Positions 1 through 8,326 of a stretch of DNA of 56,344 nt are shown in pieces. The DNA lies in contig JAHHTS010000005.1 in NCBI GenBank assembly GCA_020024475.1, positions 1-56,344 of the forward strand, written 5' to 3'. The position numbers and the translations under genes were made by a program. Every line of letters starts with the position of its first letter. Positions within the stretch are counted from its first letter, which is position 1. This DNA comes from Oscillospiraceae bacterium. GTDB lineage: Bacteria > Bacillota > Clostridia > Oscillospirales > Ruminococcaceae. Under the pieces are notes generated by a model, which was not told the DNA's origin, searched no databases, and was given only the letters and a program-made list of their open reading frames with translations.

Positions 1-457
1 CTATAAGCCTATTTCAGATATTTATTATATCATTTGTTTATTGTTCTGTTTTGTCGAAATTCAAAAAAAATACAAAAAAATCATCATATACTAAAGATAT
101 TTTTTATTATTTATAAATATTTCATCAAAACTTTTCGTCTATAAGGCACTTATCCCATTTTGTTAATGTAGAAATTCTTAATAATATTCGTATTATTACA
201 ATTACACCTTCAGTCAACTTGTTAAGTTTTGATAAAATATTTAGATTTGTCTTATTTTAATTTTTATTGTATTTTTAAATATTATAGTTATTGTAAAATA
301 AAAAGTAAGTATTGAAATTTTAATCCTCGAAAAATCTAGTTTTTATGGTCATATTTTATCATAGATTAAATTATAAAAAACTAGCATGTGATATACTCAC
401 TTATTTTTTTGTATTTATATTATACAATAGTAATATTAACACATTAAGGAGATTTTT
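1..457. other. AT-rich non-coding stretch upstream of the thioredoxin-like gene
   Basis: No open frame on either strand looks like a gene here; the sequence is long A/T runs with frequent stops. It must hold the promoter of the gene at 458. A possible -10 (TATTAT, 418-423) lies 23 bases before the AAGGAG ribosome site at 446-451, but I see no convincing -35. The left edge is the window boundary, so an upstream gene may end just outside. Confidence 0.5.
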
Positions 458-1009
458 ATGAAAGAAAAAAAACAAAAACTTGCCATCGGTTTTGTTGTAA
501 TATTGCTAATTATTGCAATTTACACAGGACTTTTGAAACCATTTATTAAAAATCAGAACAAAGAAAATACTGGTAACTTAAACAGTGAAAAGATTTTTGT
601 ACCTGATTTTCGCTTTACTGACGAAGAAGGAAATACTTTAAACTTTAATGATTTCAAAGGCAAACCCATTGTTATAAATTTCTGGGGCACATGGTGTAAA
701 TTCTGTGTTATGGAAATGGGAGATTTTAATAATCTAGTTGAAGATTACAAAGATGATGTGAATTTTATATTTTTGCATGTAGCAAATAATCCTAAAACTA
801 CAAATGAAAGTGTTTTAGAATTTCTTAATGAAAAGGACTTTGATAATATAAAAACATATTTTGATAGTTTAGCTGAAGGAACTTATATGTTTGGAATAAA
901 CAGTTTTCCTACAACCATCTATATTGATAAAGATGGTTATATCTTTGACGCAATATTTGGTATAACAAATTATGATAAAACCAAAATAATAATAGACCAA
1001 ATGTTGTAA
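458..1009 (+). CDS. Membrane-anchored TlpA/ResA-like thioredoxin-fold protein
   Basis: 183 residues. One N-terminal hydrophobic segment (about residues 8-26) anchors it with the rest outside the membrane. The thioredoxin fold carries the redox motif WCKFC (Cys80, Cys83) and the cis-proline loop SFPTT (Pro151), the pattern of the TlpA/ResA/AhpC-TSA group. Such proteins reduce or oxidise disulfides of exported proteins, and in aerobes help cytochrome c maturation. AAGGAG at 446-451 with 6-base spacing supports the ATG. The stop overlaps the region of the next gene, a CcdA homologue, which would pass electrons to this protein from cytoplasmic thioredoxin. No cytochrome c genes are visible, so the target is unknown; extracellular disulfide repair is a reasonable guess. 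Confidence 0.85.
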   Translation: MKEKKQKLAIGFVVILLIIAIYTGLLKPFIKNQNKENTGNLNSEKIFVPDFRFTDEEGNTLNFNDFKGKPIVINFWGTWCKFCVMEMGDFNNLVEDYKDDVNFIFLHVANNPKTTNESVLEFLNEKDFDNIKTYFDSLAEGTYMFGINSFPTTIYIDKDGYIFDAIFGITNYDKTKIIIDQML

Positions 1010-1023
1010 TGAAGGAGAAATAT

Positions 1024-1677
1024 ATGCAATATTTATTTACTTTTTTAGAAGGTATTTTTGCCTTTATTTCACCCTGTATACTTCCTATGCTTCCTATATT
1101 TTTAGCATATATTTCAGCAGATGAAAGCCAAAGCGTAAAAAAAAGATTGACTAATACTCTTTTCTTTGTAATAGGCTTTACGATTTCATTTGTGGTAATG
1201 GGTGCTACTGCCTTTTCATTAGGACAGTTTATGTCAAGATATAAAGATTTCTTGATTAAATTTGCAGGTGTTATTATGGTTTTTCTAGGATTTGTTTATC
1301 TTGATATAATCAATATTAACATTGGTGGAAAACAATTGAAAACTAATAATAGTAGCCCTTTATCTAACTTTGTTTTTGGTGTAAGCTACTCATTCGGTTG
1401 GACACCATGCCTTGGTGCTTTTTTAGGAAGTGCCTTAGTTCTTGCGAGTGTTCAAGAAACAGTTTTTCAAGGAATTGCTCTTCTCGCTTGTTTTGGTCTT
1501 GGTTTAGGTGTTCCGTTTATAATTTTTGCATTGCTTTATGAAGAACTTAAAGAAGTTATCGGATTCTTAAAAAAGCACAGTCAACAAATAAAATATATCG
1601 GTGGTACCATTCTAATAGCAGTTGGAACCGCAATGGTATTTAACTTTTTTGGATATTATATGGCAATTTTCAATTAG
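1024..1677 (+). CDS. ccdA: CcdA/DsbD-type transmembrane thiol-disulfide carrier
   Basis: 217 residues from the ATG at 1024. An in-frame ATG at 1009 exists, but the strong GAAGGAG at 1011-1017 falls inside that extension and is correctly spaced (6 bases) for 1024. The protein is almost entirely hydrophobic with about six membrane helices. The two conserved cysteines of the family are present: SPCILPMLP near the start (Cys18) and FGWTPCLG (Cys129). CcdA moves reducing equivalents from cytoplasmic thioredoxin across the membrane. It is translationally adjacent to the thioredoxin-like gene before it, forming a two-gene redox relay, and is followed by a strong terminator. Confidence 0.9.
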   Translation: MQYLFTFLEGIFAFISPCILPMLPIFLAYISADESQSVKKRLTNTLFFVIGFTISFVVMGATAFSLGQFMSRYKDFLIKFAGVIMVFLGFVYLDIININIGGKQLKTNNSSPLSNFVFGVSYSFGWTPCLGAFLGSALVLASVQETVFQGIALLACFGLGLGVPFIIFALLYEELKEVIGFLKKHSQQIKYIGGTILIAVGTAMVFNFFGYYMAIFN

Positions 1678-1693
1678 ACAAATTATAAAAAAC

Positions 1694-1719
1694 AAAAACC
1701 ACCTTTTCAGGTGGTTTTT
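1694..1719. terminator. Bidirectional rho-independent terminator between ccdA and rlmH
   Basis: AAAAACCACC (1694-1703), loop TTTTCA, GGTGGTTTTT (1710-1719). The A/T flanks make it work in both directions, serving the convergent genes ccdA (+) and rlmH (-), whose stop codon begins at 1720. Confidence 0.9.
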
Positions 1720-2205
1720 TTATTTGTGATATTTTGTACCAGCATTTATTGATAAAGCACGATAAATCTGTTCCAGTGCAATTACTCTGGCTAGTTGGTG
1801 AGGAAAAGTCATTTTTGAAAAAGATAATTTCATGTGACTTGCAGATTTTACCTTATCAGAAAGTCCATGACTAGAACCTATAATGAGGCATATATTTGAA
1901 AAACCTTCCAGTCCTTTTTGTGAAATTGTATTTGCTAATTCCTCGCTTGATAATTGCTTACCTTCTATGCATAAACTTATAACATAGCTTTGCTTAGGAA
2001 TAGCAGATAATATTTTCATACTTTCTTTATCTAATGCTTTGTTTATAAGTGTTTGATTCAAATTCTTTTCAGGTAAATTCTCATCATCAAGTTCAATAAG
2101 TTTAAAGTTACACATTGGTTTAAGCCTTTTAATATATTCATTACAACCTTCTAACATAAATCCTTTTTGAACTTTTCCCATAGCGATTATTGTAATATTT
2201 TGCAT
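1720..2205 (-). CDS. rlmH: 23S rRNA (pseudouridine1915-N3)-methyltransferase RlmH
   Basis: 161 residues, the usual RlmH length. A SPOUT-class methyltransferase that methylates pseudouridine 1915 in helix 69 of 23S rRNA. The family hallmarks are at the C-terminus: an SAM-loop IIGSSHGL (IIGGSLGL in many relatives), LSFSKMTFPHQLARV, LEQIYRA and the terminal YHK. The N-terminus MQNITIIAMGKV is also typical. AAAGG precedes the ATG. It is the last gene of a run murA / MBL hydrolase / rlmH, with 18 bases to the gene upstream. RlmH next to this type of MBL hydrolase is a common Firmicute arrangement. Confidence 0.95.
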   Translation of the reverse strand: MQNITIIAMGKVQKGFMLEGCNEYIKRLKPMCNFKLIELDDENLPEKNLNQTLINKALDKESMKILSAIPKQSYVISLCIEGKQLSSEELANTISQKGLEGFSNICLIIGSSHGLSDKVKSASHMKLSFSKMTFPHQLARVIALEQIYRALSINAGTKYHK

Positions 2206-2223
2206 TTTTTATACCTTTTGTAA

Positions 2224-3015
2224 TTAAAATTCTGTTGATGGTGTAATTTCATTTCGATGATTTACTTTTACCTGTGCATCTTCACCTATAATTATACCTT
2301 TTGTCAACGCTTGTTTTACAAGTTGTCCTAAAGCTAATGACGGGGTGTTGTTGTTATTAGAAATGTGACAAAGTTGTATTTTTTTTACACCATTTTGAAT
2401 AAGTTTCAAGGTTGTTTCGCTAGATTGGACATTACTTAAATGGCCTCTATCTGAAGATATTCTAGTCTTAAGGTAATATGGATAATCTCCATACTTTAGC
2501 ATATGCTCATCATAGTTCGACTCTAAAACTGCTAAATCCACATTATTCAAGTTTTCAAATATCTCAGCTGTAACATGTCCTAAGTCAGTAGCTATAGCCA
2601 TTTTACTGCCTTTTTCACTAGAAATGCGATATCCCATGCAGCAAACTGAATCATGAGGGGTTTCAAATCCTTTCACATAGAAAGGTCCTATATTTATACC
2701 ACTATAATCCATATCAAATATTTCAGTATGAATAGGAACAAGTGAATTATAGCGCAAATAATCCGCAGTTGCTGCACCTGTAAAAATTGGAACATCAAGA
2801 TTTTTCAAAAACACACGAAGTCCACTTACATGGTCGGAATGCTCATGACTTATTAAAATACCTTGAATGTTTTTTATGTCTAGGCCCAATTCTTTAAGTG
2901 CTATATTTGTAGCACGAGCTGATTTGCCCATATCTATTAAAATAAAATTTCCGTTTTCTTCCACCACACTACAGTTGCCAGAAGAACCAGAGTAAAGTGA
3001 TATGTATCTTGCCAT
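2224..3015 (-). CDS. MBL-fold metallo-hydrolase, YycJ/WalJ type
   Basis: 263 residues of a single metallo-beta-lactamase domain. The metal-binding motif HEHSDH is at residues 57-62. The opening SLYSGSSGNC motif, a later ATDLGH (His/Asp ligands) and LCHISNNNN fit the YycJ/WalJ group of Firmicutes, believed to be a nuclease-like hydrolase linked to DNA repair or cell-wall coordination. It sits between murA and rlmH. The same YycJ-RlmH pairing occurs in Bacilli beside the WalRK locus, but no walRK genes are seen here. The exact substrate is unknown. Confidence 0.85.
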   Translation of the reverse strand: MARYISLYSGSSGNCSVVEENGNFILIDMGKSARATNIALKELGLDIKNIQGILISHEHSDHVSGLRVFLKNLDVPIFTGAATADYLRYNSLVPIHTEIFDMDYSGINIGPFYVKGFETPHDSVCCMGYRISSEKGSKMAIATDLGHVTAEIFENLNNVDLAVLESNYDEHMLKYGDYPYYLKTRISSDRGHLSNVQSSETTLKLIQNGVKKIQLCHISNNNNTPSLALGQLVKQALTKGIIIGEDAQVKVNHRNEITPSTEF

Positions 3016-3040
3016 TTAAATTTCCTTACTGTTAAATAAA

Positions 3041-3063
3041 GCGGAGTGTAATAAGCACCCCGC
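3041..3063 (-). terminator. Terminator downstream of murA
   Basis: On the minus strand GCGGGGTG, loop, CACTCCGC (8 pairs with one G-U) is followed by TTTATTT. It lies in the 56-base gap after murA and before the MBL gene, so the latter probably also depends on read-through or its own promoter. Confidence 0.65.
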
Positions 3064-3071
3064 TCTCGTTA

Positions 3072-4358
3072 TCAATATGCTTTTTTCATATAATCTGCAT
3101 CTGGATAATCGACTTTTTGTATATCACCGCCTAAAGCGCGAATTTTCTTTACTATGTCAACATAACCACGTTCTACATGTTGAATTCCGGTGATTTCGCT
3201 TTGACCTTCCGCACACAAAGCAGCTACTACAATGGCTGCACCAGCACGCAAATCTGTAGCTTTTACCGGAGCCGGCTTTAGCTTATCTACGCCTTCAAAA
3301 ACCGCAACTCTTCCTTCAACTTTTATATTAGCACCCATCTTGTTCAATTCATCACAATATTTAAAGCGACTATCCCATATACCTTCTGTAACAATTGATG
3401 TTCCATTTGCAAGACAAAGCAGAACACCCATAACAGGCTGTAAATCTGTTGGAAATCCTGGGTGTGGCATTGTTTTAATATTAGTATTCTGATATTCTTG
3501 TGCTCCTATAACCCTTATAGCATCATCAAATTCTTCAACTTTTGCACCAACAGCCTGAATTTTACCGGTGATTGACTCAAGATGTTTAGGAATAATATTC
3601 TTTATAAGTACATCCCCTCTTGTCGCTGCAGCAGCTACCATAAATGTGCCAGCTTCAATTTGATCAGGAACAACTGTATAATTTGCGCCATGCATTTTTT
3701 CAACACCACGAATTTTTATAACATCAGTACCCGCACCACGTATATCAGCACCCATTGTATTAAGAAAATTCGCAACATCAACAATATGAGGCTCTTTAGC
3801 AACATTTTCCAAAATGGTTGTTCCTTTAGCCATAACGGCACCGAGCATAGCGTTTATAGTTGCACCAACAGAAATTGTATCAAAAAATATGTGTGATCCT
3901 TGTAAATTTTCAGTTTTAACATTTATCATAGCATAATCTAGATTATATGTCGCACCGAGGGATGTAAAAGCCTTTAAATGTTGATCTATAGGTCGTGCAC
4001 CTAAGTCACAACCTCCAGGTATTGGCGCACTTGCTTCCCCAAATCTTGACAAAAGACTACCCAAAAAATAATATGATGCACGAAATTTTATGCCCAATTC
4101 CAAAGGCACTTCAGTAGTTGAGATAGTTGAAGTGTCAATCTCTAATACTGATGGGCTTAATCTCTTTACCATTGCGCCCATTTCTTTTAATATTTCAATT
4201 TCTTGGCGAATATCACTTATATCTGGAACATTTTCCAAAATGCAAACATCATTTGCCAAAACTGTTGCAGGAAGAAGCGCAACAGCCGCGTTTTTGGCGC
4301 CACTTATAAAAACTTCACCTTTTAATGGCTTACCGCCTTTAATAATATACTTTTCCAA
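3072..4358 (-). CDS. murA: UDP-N-acetylglucosamine 1-carboxyvinyltransferase MurA
   Basis: 428 residues, full length. First committed step of peptidoglycan synthesis: transfers enolpyruvate from PEP to UDP-GlcNAc in the cytoplasm. The catalytic loop PGGCDLGARPID holds the active-site cysteine at residue 117, so the enzyme should be fosfomycin-sensitive rather than carrying the Cys-to-Asp change. N-terminal KGGKPLKGEV and ISGAKNAA (Lys22/Asn23 region) are canonical. The start codon is TTG (4356-4358), supported by AAGGAG eight bases upstream and by the exact family N-terminus MEKYIIKGG; no better ATG exists. Firmicutes often carry two MurA paralogues; only one is seen here. Confidence 0.96.
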   Translation of the reverse strand: MEKYIIKGGKPLKGEVFISGAKNAAVALLPATVLANDVCILENVPDISDIRQEIEILKEMGAMVKRLSPSVLEIDTSTISTTEVPLELGIKFRASYYFLGSLLSRFGEASAPIPGGCDLGARPIDQHLKAFTSLGATYNLDYAMINVKTENLQGSHIFFDTISVGATINAMLGAVMAKGTTILENVAKEPHIVDVANFLNTMGADIRGAGTDVIKIRGVEKMHGANYTVVPDQIEAGTFMVAAAATRGDVLIKNIIPKHLESITGKIQAVGAKVEEFDDAIRVIGAQEYQNTNIKTMPHPGFPTDLQPVMGVLLCLANGTSIVTEGIWDSRFKYCDELNKMGANIKVEGRVAVFEGVDKLKPAPVKATDLRAGAAIVVAALCAEGQSEITGIQHVERGYVDIVKKIRALGGDIQKVDYPDADYMKKAY

Positions 4359-4538
4359 GCTTTTTTCTCCTTTGGAGTAATTATTTTATGTAACATTTAA
4401 TATAATATTTATTTTATATTTTATAATAAAAATTCTATTTCTATTATTTTACTCATAAAGTGTTTATATAAACATTTAAAATATAGGTAATTTTTTGTGT
4501 TTTTGATACATATATTTCATAATTATCTTATGCATAAT

Positions 4539-4566
4539 ATTATCCGTCTGTTAACAGACGGATAAT
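4539..4566 (-). terminator. Perfect 28-base palindrome downstream of the LysM/M23 gene
   Basis: ATTATCCGTCTGTT followed by its exact reverse complement AACAGACGGATAAT, beginning eight bases after the stop of the peptidase gene at 4574. It folds as a long hairpin. The U-tract after it on the minus strand is weak (ATATTATG), so it may act more as an mRNA 3' stabiliser than a strong terminator. Confidence 0.6.
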
Positions 4567-4573
4567 ACAATTT

Positions 4574-6331
4574 TTAGAACCAACTATAAGGATTATAACG
4601 ATAGTTTCCTTTTTTTACCTCGAAATGAAGATGTGGTCCAGTTGAGTTACCTGTTGAACCCACAGCTGCAATCGTTTGTCCTTTCTGAACTTGCTGACCA
4701 GCAGAAACATAAAGCCTTGAACAGTGACCATAAAGTGTTTGATAACCACCATGCTCAATTATACAGTATATACCATAACCTGTATTTGTGTAAACTGCTT
4801 TTATAACAACACCTGTATCAGCTGCGAAAATAGGTGTACCTATAGGAGCTGCTATATCTAAACCATTATGTGCTGGGTACTGACCAGCAAAGCCACGGCT
4901 TACATGCCCTCCACCTGTTGGCCAAATAATCTTACCACTACCTCCGGTTATAACCCGTCCATTATATACAGTACCTTGCTGAACAATTTCTGTAATAGGT
5001 TCCTTTATAACAGTTGTCTGTATAATTTTTGAATTCTGTAAAACGCCATCAATGTATGTTGACTCAACAAGTTCTTCATTTAGACCCTTTTCACCTTTTT
5101 GACTAACCTTAGTTGTACCTAGTGACATAGAGTTATTTTTCTCAGTTTTTGTATCATATCCAACTTCAACTTGACGAGTTGTTCTTTCAACATATTTAAC
5201 TTGAAGAAAAGGCACAGAGGCACCTACTGTTACCACATCACCTGGCCATAAGCCAGAAAAATCATTATTTGGATTTAGAGATAACAATGTGTTATATGTA
5301 ATTCCATTTTTAACTGCTATATCCCAAGGGGAATCGCCCGATACAACAGTGTAATATTTTGCACCACTAACTTCACTAGAAACCAAAGTAGCAAGTTCAT
5401 CATCTGGTACTATTGTATCAGCAAAGAAGATGCCATCAAAAACACTTACATCTTGTATAAAACTAACTTCACGATTAGGGTTTCCGTTTTCATAAGGTGA
5501 TTTAAGTGCAGTGAGTGCGGCTTTGAGCTTGGTAGGGTCTTTTACAGCACCTATAAATTCACCATCAACATAAAGACCAGTTGCCTCAACAATATTTTCA
5601 TCAGAAACTGAAAGAATATTATTTGCAAGTTGTCTTTCATCAATAACGCTATCTTTCTTAAGTCCCACCATTTTTATTGATGTATTTGGCTGCCAAGTCT
5701 GATCATTGGTATTAACAAGTTTATTGGTAATAATTTTATCAGCATTCTCTAATACTGTATAATTTTTAATAGTACCTATTTTTTCACCATCAAGCAATAC
5801 ACTAATTGCATATTCCTTTGATAAAGTAGTTCCTATAACCAAACAAAAAATAAAAACCGAAATTATTGGAAGCATATAGCTTTTAAGTACTTTAGTAAGT
5901 TCTTTGTTTTTTTCCAAGCCTTCTTTAAGATACCGTTTTAACTCTTTTCGGGTACTACGCTTACTATCAGCCCTTGCTTCCTTTATAATAACTGATATTT
6001 TATGCGAAGCACTAGCCATTTTTTCTAGTGGTTCTCCTAAATCTTCCAGAATTGTATCTGTAAACTTGTCCAAGAATTTTTCTATTACTTTTAGTGCATC
6101 TATTATTGATATATATATTTTATTAAGAGCTCTATAAAGATAGCTCCACGCTATTTTTAAGTTATTTTCTATCTCGTATCCAATTTTATAAAATATAAGA
6201 CAAAAAAAGTTTTTGACTCCATCCAATGTTATTTTTTCAGAGTTATATCTTTTAAAAATTAACTTTAATATCGAATCTTTTTTGTTATGGCCATTATTTG
6301 ACGCATTTGCTTTATTGCTTTTTAATGGCAT
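4574..6331 (-). CDS. Cell-wall M23 peptidase with LysM and G5 domains
   Basis: 585 residues. Residues 1-150 are a basic, helical, non-secreted region. A membrane helix spans about 152-170, then an extracellular part follows. LysM occupies roughly 326-370 (YYTVVSGDSPWDIA, LWPGDVV). A G5 domain follows at about 375-453. The C-terminal M23 (LytM) zinc peptidase is at 470-585, with ligands His488 and Asp492 (HNGLD), plus His536 (YGHC) and His567/His569 (PHLHF). All zinc ligands are intact, so it should cleave peptide cross-bridges in peptidoglycan. LysM and G5 would bind glycan. The long N-terminal cytoplasmic segment is unusual for the family. It appears monocistronic, with a palindrome just after its stop. 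Confidence 0.9.
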   Translation of the reverse strand: MPLKSNKANASNNGHNKKDSILKLIFKRYNSEKITLDGVKNFFCLIFYKIGYEIENNLKIAWSYLYRALNKIYISIIDALKVIEKFLDKFTDTILEDLGEPLEKMASASHKISVIIKEARADSKRSTRKELKRYLKEGLEKNKELTKVLKSYMLPIISVFIFCLVIGTTLSKEYAISVLLDGEKIGTIKNYTVLENADKIITNKLVNTNDQTWQPNTSIKMVGLKKDSVIDERQLANNILSVSDENIVEATGLYVDGEFIGAVKDPTKLKAALTALKSPYENGNPNREVSFIQDVSVFDGIFFADTIVPDDELATLVSSEVSGAKYYTVVSGDSPWDIAVKNGITYNTLLSLNPNNDFSGLWPGDVVTVGASVPFLQVKYVERTTRQVEVGYDTKTEKNNSMSLGTTKVSQKGEKGLNEELVESTYIDGVLQNSKIIQTTVIKEPITEIVQQGTVYNGRVITGGSGKIIWPTGGGHVSRGFAGQYPAHNGLDIAAPIGTPIFAADTGVVIKAVYTNTGYGIYCIIEHGGYQTLYGHCSRLYVSAGQQVQKGQTIAAVGSTGNSTGPHLHFEVKKGNYRYNPYSWF

Positions 6332-6511
6332 TCATCATTCTCCTTTTTCAGTAATTTAAGGTTTTTCACACCTTATCCTCATAATTATATCTGTTTTTAT
6401 GATTTTTTTCAAGAAAAACTACTTTTTTTAACTATTTTGTAGCCGATATTTAACAATTAATTAACTATTATTTCACATTTTATTTAGTTATTTATAATAT
6501 TGTTGCTTTTT

Positions 6512-7381
6512 TTATATTTTTGTTTCTAGATGTTTCATATCCTCTGGTAATGGAGCAGTAACTTTAATAATTTTATTTGTATCTGGTGATACAAACTCTA
6601 GTTGTTTACAATGAAGAGCTTGTCTATTGATATTTTCTAAACTTCCACCATATAAATCATCTCCAGCAAGTGGGTGATTAATATGAGAAAAATGTACTCT
6701 TATTTGATGAGTTCTCCCAGTATAAAGTTTTATATCGACAAGTGTGTATTTGTCACCAGCTTTTTTTATCCAATATTCAGTTAACGCCCTCTGACCATCA
6801 TTTCTAACACATCTTTTTATAATAGATTTTTCTTGTCTTGCTATGGGTAAATCTATAAATCCGTGCGAACATTCTACTTTTCCTTGTACTATCGCTGTGT
6901 AAATTTTTTCAACATCACCTTTAAGTTTTTCAGCAGAATATGCATCTAATGCTATTAAAACAAGTCCTGATGTATTTTTATCTAACCTATTTATAACACG
7001 ACATATTTTATTTTCTCCTCTTTGTCTCCAGTAACCCATAAAGTAATTTGCTATTGTGTCAGTGGGATGATTAAAAGATGGATGACTAGGCATATTATAT
7101 GGTTTATTTACCACCATACAACACCTATCTAAATATACTATATCCAAATACCCGTCTTGAACAATGACAGTACTTCCTGATTCTTCATCACTCGTATTTA
7201 TTTCTACTGTATCGCCTGCTTCAAGATTATAATCTGTATTTTGCTTTATTCCATTAACCAGAATTCCATTAGATGTGAATTTTATTTTTTTTATAAGAGC
7301 AGCGCTGACTCCGCTTTCTCTCAAAAAAGCATTTAAACGTTGTCCACCATTTTCTTTCTTTACATCAAAACGAAAATTCAT
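6512..7381 (-). CDS. RluA-family pseudouridine synthase
   Basis: 289 residues from the ATG at 7381. An in-frame GTG at 7399 would add six residues, but GAGAG lies 7 bases before the inner ATG. An N-terminal S4-like RNA-binding segment (LNAFLRESGVSAALIKKI) precedes the RluA catalytic domain. The catalytic aspartate is Asp134 in NRLDKNTSGL. Further family motifs are NKPYNMPSHPS, YTGRTHQIRVHF and HPLAGDDLYG. It isomerises uridines in rRNA or tRNA; the exact site (RluA, RluC or RluD type) cannot be told from sequence. It appears to be transcribed alone. Confidence 0.9.
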   Translation of the reverse strand: MNFRFDVKKENGGQRLNAFLRESGVSAALIKKIKFTSNGILVNGIKQNTDYNLEAGDTVEINTSDEESGSTVIVQDGYLDIVYLDRCCMVVNKPYNMPSHPSFNHPTDTIANYFMGYWRQRGENKICRVINRLDKNTSGLVLIALDAYSAEKLKGDVEKIYTAIVQGKVECSHGFIDLPIARQEKSIIKRCVRNDGQRALTEYWIKKAGDKYTLVDIKLYTGRTHQIRVHFSHINHPLAGDDLYGGSLENINRQALHCKQLEFVSPDTNKIIKVTAPLPEDMKHLETKI

Positions 7382-7512
7382 ACCTTTTCTCTCTTTCACA
7401 ACAATGGGATATATTATATCATAAAATATTGATTTTTTCTATTAAAATATAGCTATGATTAAAAAATTATATAAATTTTCCTATTTTTTGCAATTTTAAC
7501 ACTTTAATAGTG

Positions 7513-7541
7513 TTGAATTAGTATGAAATATATGATAAACT
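7513..7541 (+). promoter_or_regulatory. Candidate promoter of the TM2-domain gene
   Basis: TTGAAT (7513-7518), 17-base spacer, TAAACT (7536-7541), ending 28 bases before the ATG. A small inverted repeat AACACT..AGTGTT (7498-7514) overlaps the -35 edge and could be an operator. Confidence 0.4.
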
Positions 7542-7569
7542 AATTATCTAGAAAGTAAGGAGTATATAT

Positions 7570-7938
7570 ATGTATTGTACAAACTGTGGATTTCATCTTA
7601 ACGATGGCGATGATTTTTGCTCTAACTGTGGTCAAAGAGTAAACCACAGAACAAATTATAATAAAGAATACACAAATGATATTCAACAAACATATGATAA
7701 TTTTATGGAAAAACCTAAAAACCGAATTATTGCTGGATTATTAGCAGTTTTTCTTGGCAGTTTGGGTATTCATGACTTTTATCTTGGATATAGCAAAAGA
7801 GGTGTAATTCACCTAATGATGTTTGTATTTTTTCTTGGTTGGATAAGCCAAATTTGGGCTTTAATTGAGGCATTAAACATTTTCACTGGAAGAATTGATA
7901 CCGATTCAAACGGCTTGCCTCTTACAGATAATTTTTGA
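7570..7938 (+). CDS. Zinc-ribbon plus TM2-domain membrane protein
   Basis: 122 residues. The N-terminus is a short zinc ribbon with Cys3, Cys6, Cys17 and Cys20 (CTNCG and CSNCG). A linker of about 30 residues leads to a TM2 domain at about 53-112: two membrane helices joined by a short loop, with the typical GSLGIHDFYLGY and WALIEALNI sequences. TM2 proteins are widespread and of unknown function. TAAGGAG precedes the ATG. The stop codon lies only a few bases before the 5' end of the RNase P RNA, so the last codons overlap that RNA's likely promoter. Confidence 0.88.
   Translation: MYCTNCGFHLNDGDDFCSNCGQRVNHRTNYNKEYTNDIQQTYDNFMEKPKNRIIAGLLAVFLGSLGIHDFYLGYSKRGVIHLMMFVFFLGWISQIWALIEALNIFTGRIDTDSNGLPLTDNF
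7905..7932 (+). promoter_or_regulatory. Candidate rnpB promoter inside the TM2 gene
   Basis: TTCAAA (7905-7910), 16-base spacer, GATAAT (7927-7932). The start point would fall near 7939-7941, exactly where the P1 helix of the RNase P RNA begins. The match is moderate and could be fortuitous; co-transcription with the TM2 gene is the alternative. Confidence 0.35.
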
Positions 7939-7940
7939 TT

Positions 7941-8291
7941 TTTACGAGTAAAACATACGATGGCGTGAGAATGTTGCTTTTGCAAATAGCTTACGAGGAA
8001 AGTCCGTGCTGCTCAGGACAAGAATAGCTGATAACGTCAGCCGAGGGTGACCTTAGAGATAGTGCAACAGAGATATACCGCCTGTTTTACAGGTAAGGGT
8101 GGAAAGGTGAGGTAAGAGCTCACCAGCGTTGTGGAGACATAACGGCTATGTAAACCTTATTCGCAGCAACTCCCGATAGTAGAGCATATGTGGTCCTGCA
8201 GCTCTCAGGAGGAGGCTTGAACTGTAGAGCAATTTACAGTCTAGATAGATCATCGTTTAATACAGAACACGGCTTACGGTTTACTCGTAAC
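7941..8291 (+). ncRNA. rnpB: RNase P RNA (catalytic subunit), class A-like
   Basis: About 350 nt. The ends pair as P1: TTACGAGTAAA (7942-7952) with TTTACTCGTAA (8280-8290). Conserved core segments occur in order: GAGGAAAGTCCG, CAGAGATATACCGCC, GGTAAGGGTGGAAAGGTG, GGTAAGAGCTCACC, AACGGC, TAGATAGATCATCG and ACAGAACACGGCTTAC. The RNA removes 5' leaders from tRNA precursors together with the RnpA protein (not in this window). The loop that normally reads GGTAAAC and binds the tRNA CCA end reads TGTAAAC here (8149-8155). It is followed at once by a terminator shared with the nitroreductase gene. Confidence 0.97.
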
Positions 8292-8292
8292 A

Positions 8293-8320
8293 AAAAAGCA
8301 GAGTTAACACTCTGCTTTTT
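8293..8320. terminator. Bidirectional terminator after rnpB
   Basis: AGCAGAGT (8297-8304), loop TAAC, ACTCTGCT (8309-8316), flanked by A and T runs. It ends rnpB on the plus strand and the nitroreductase gene on the minus strand. Confidence 0.9.
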
Positions 8321-8326
8321 ATTTTA

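Noticed and set aside
3232-4380. Several plus-strand open frames of 60-104 codons
   Set aside because: They lie opposite murA, lack ribosome sites and have the composition of antisense shadows of a well-conserved gene.
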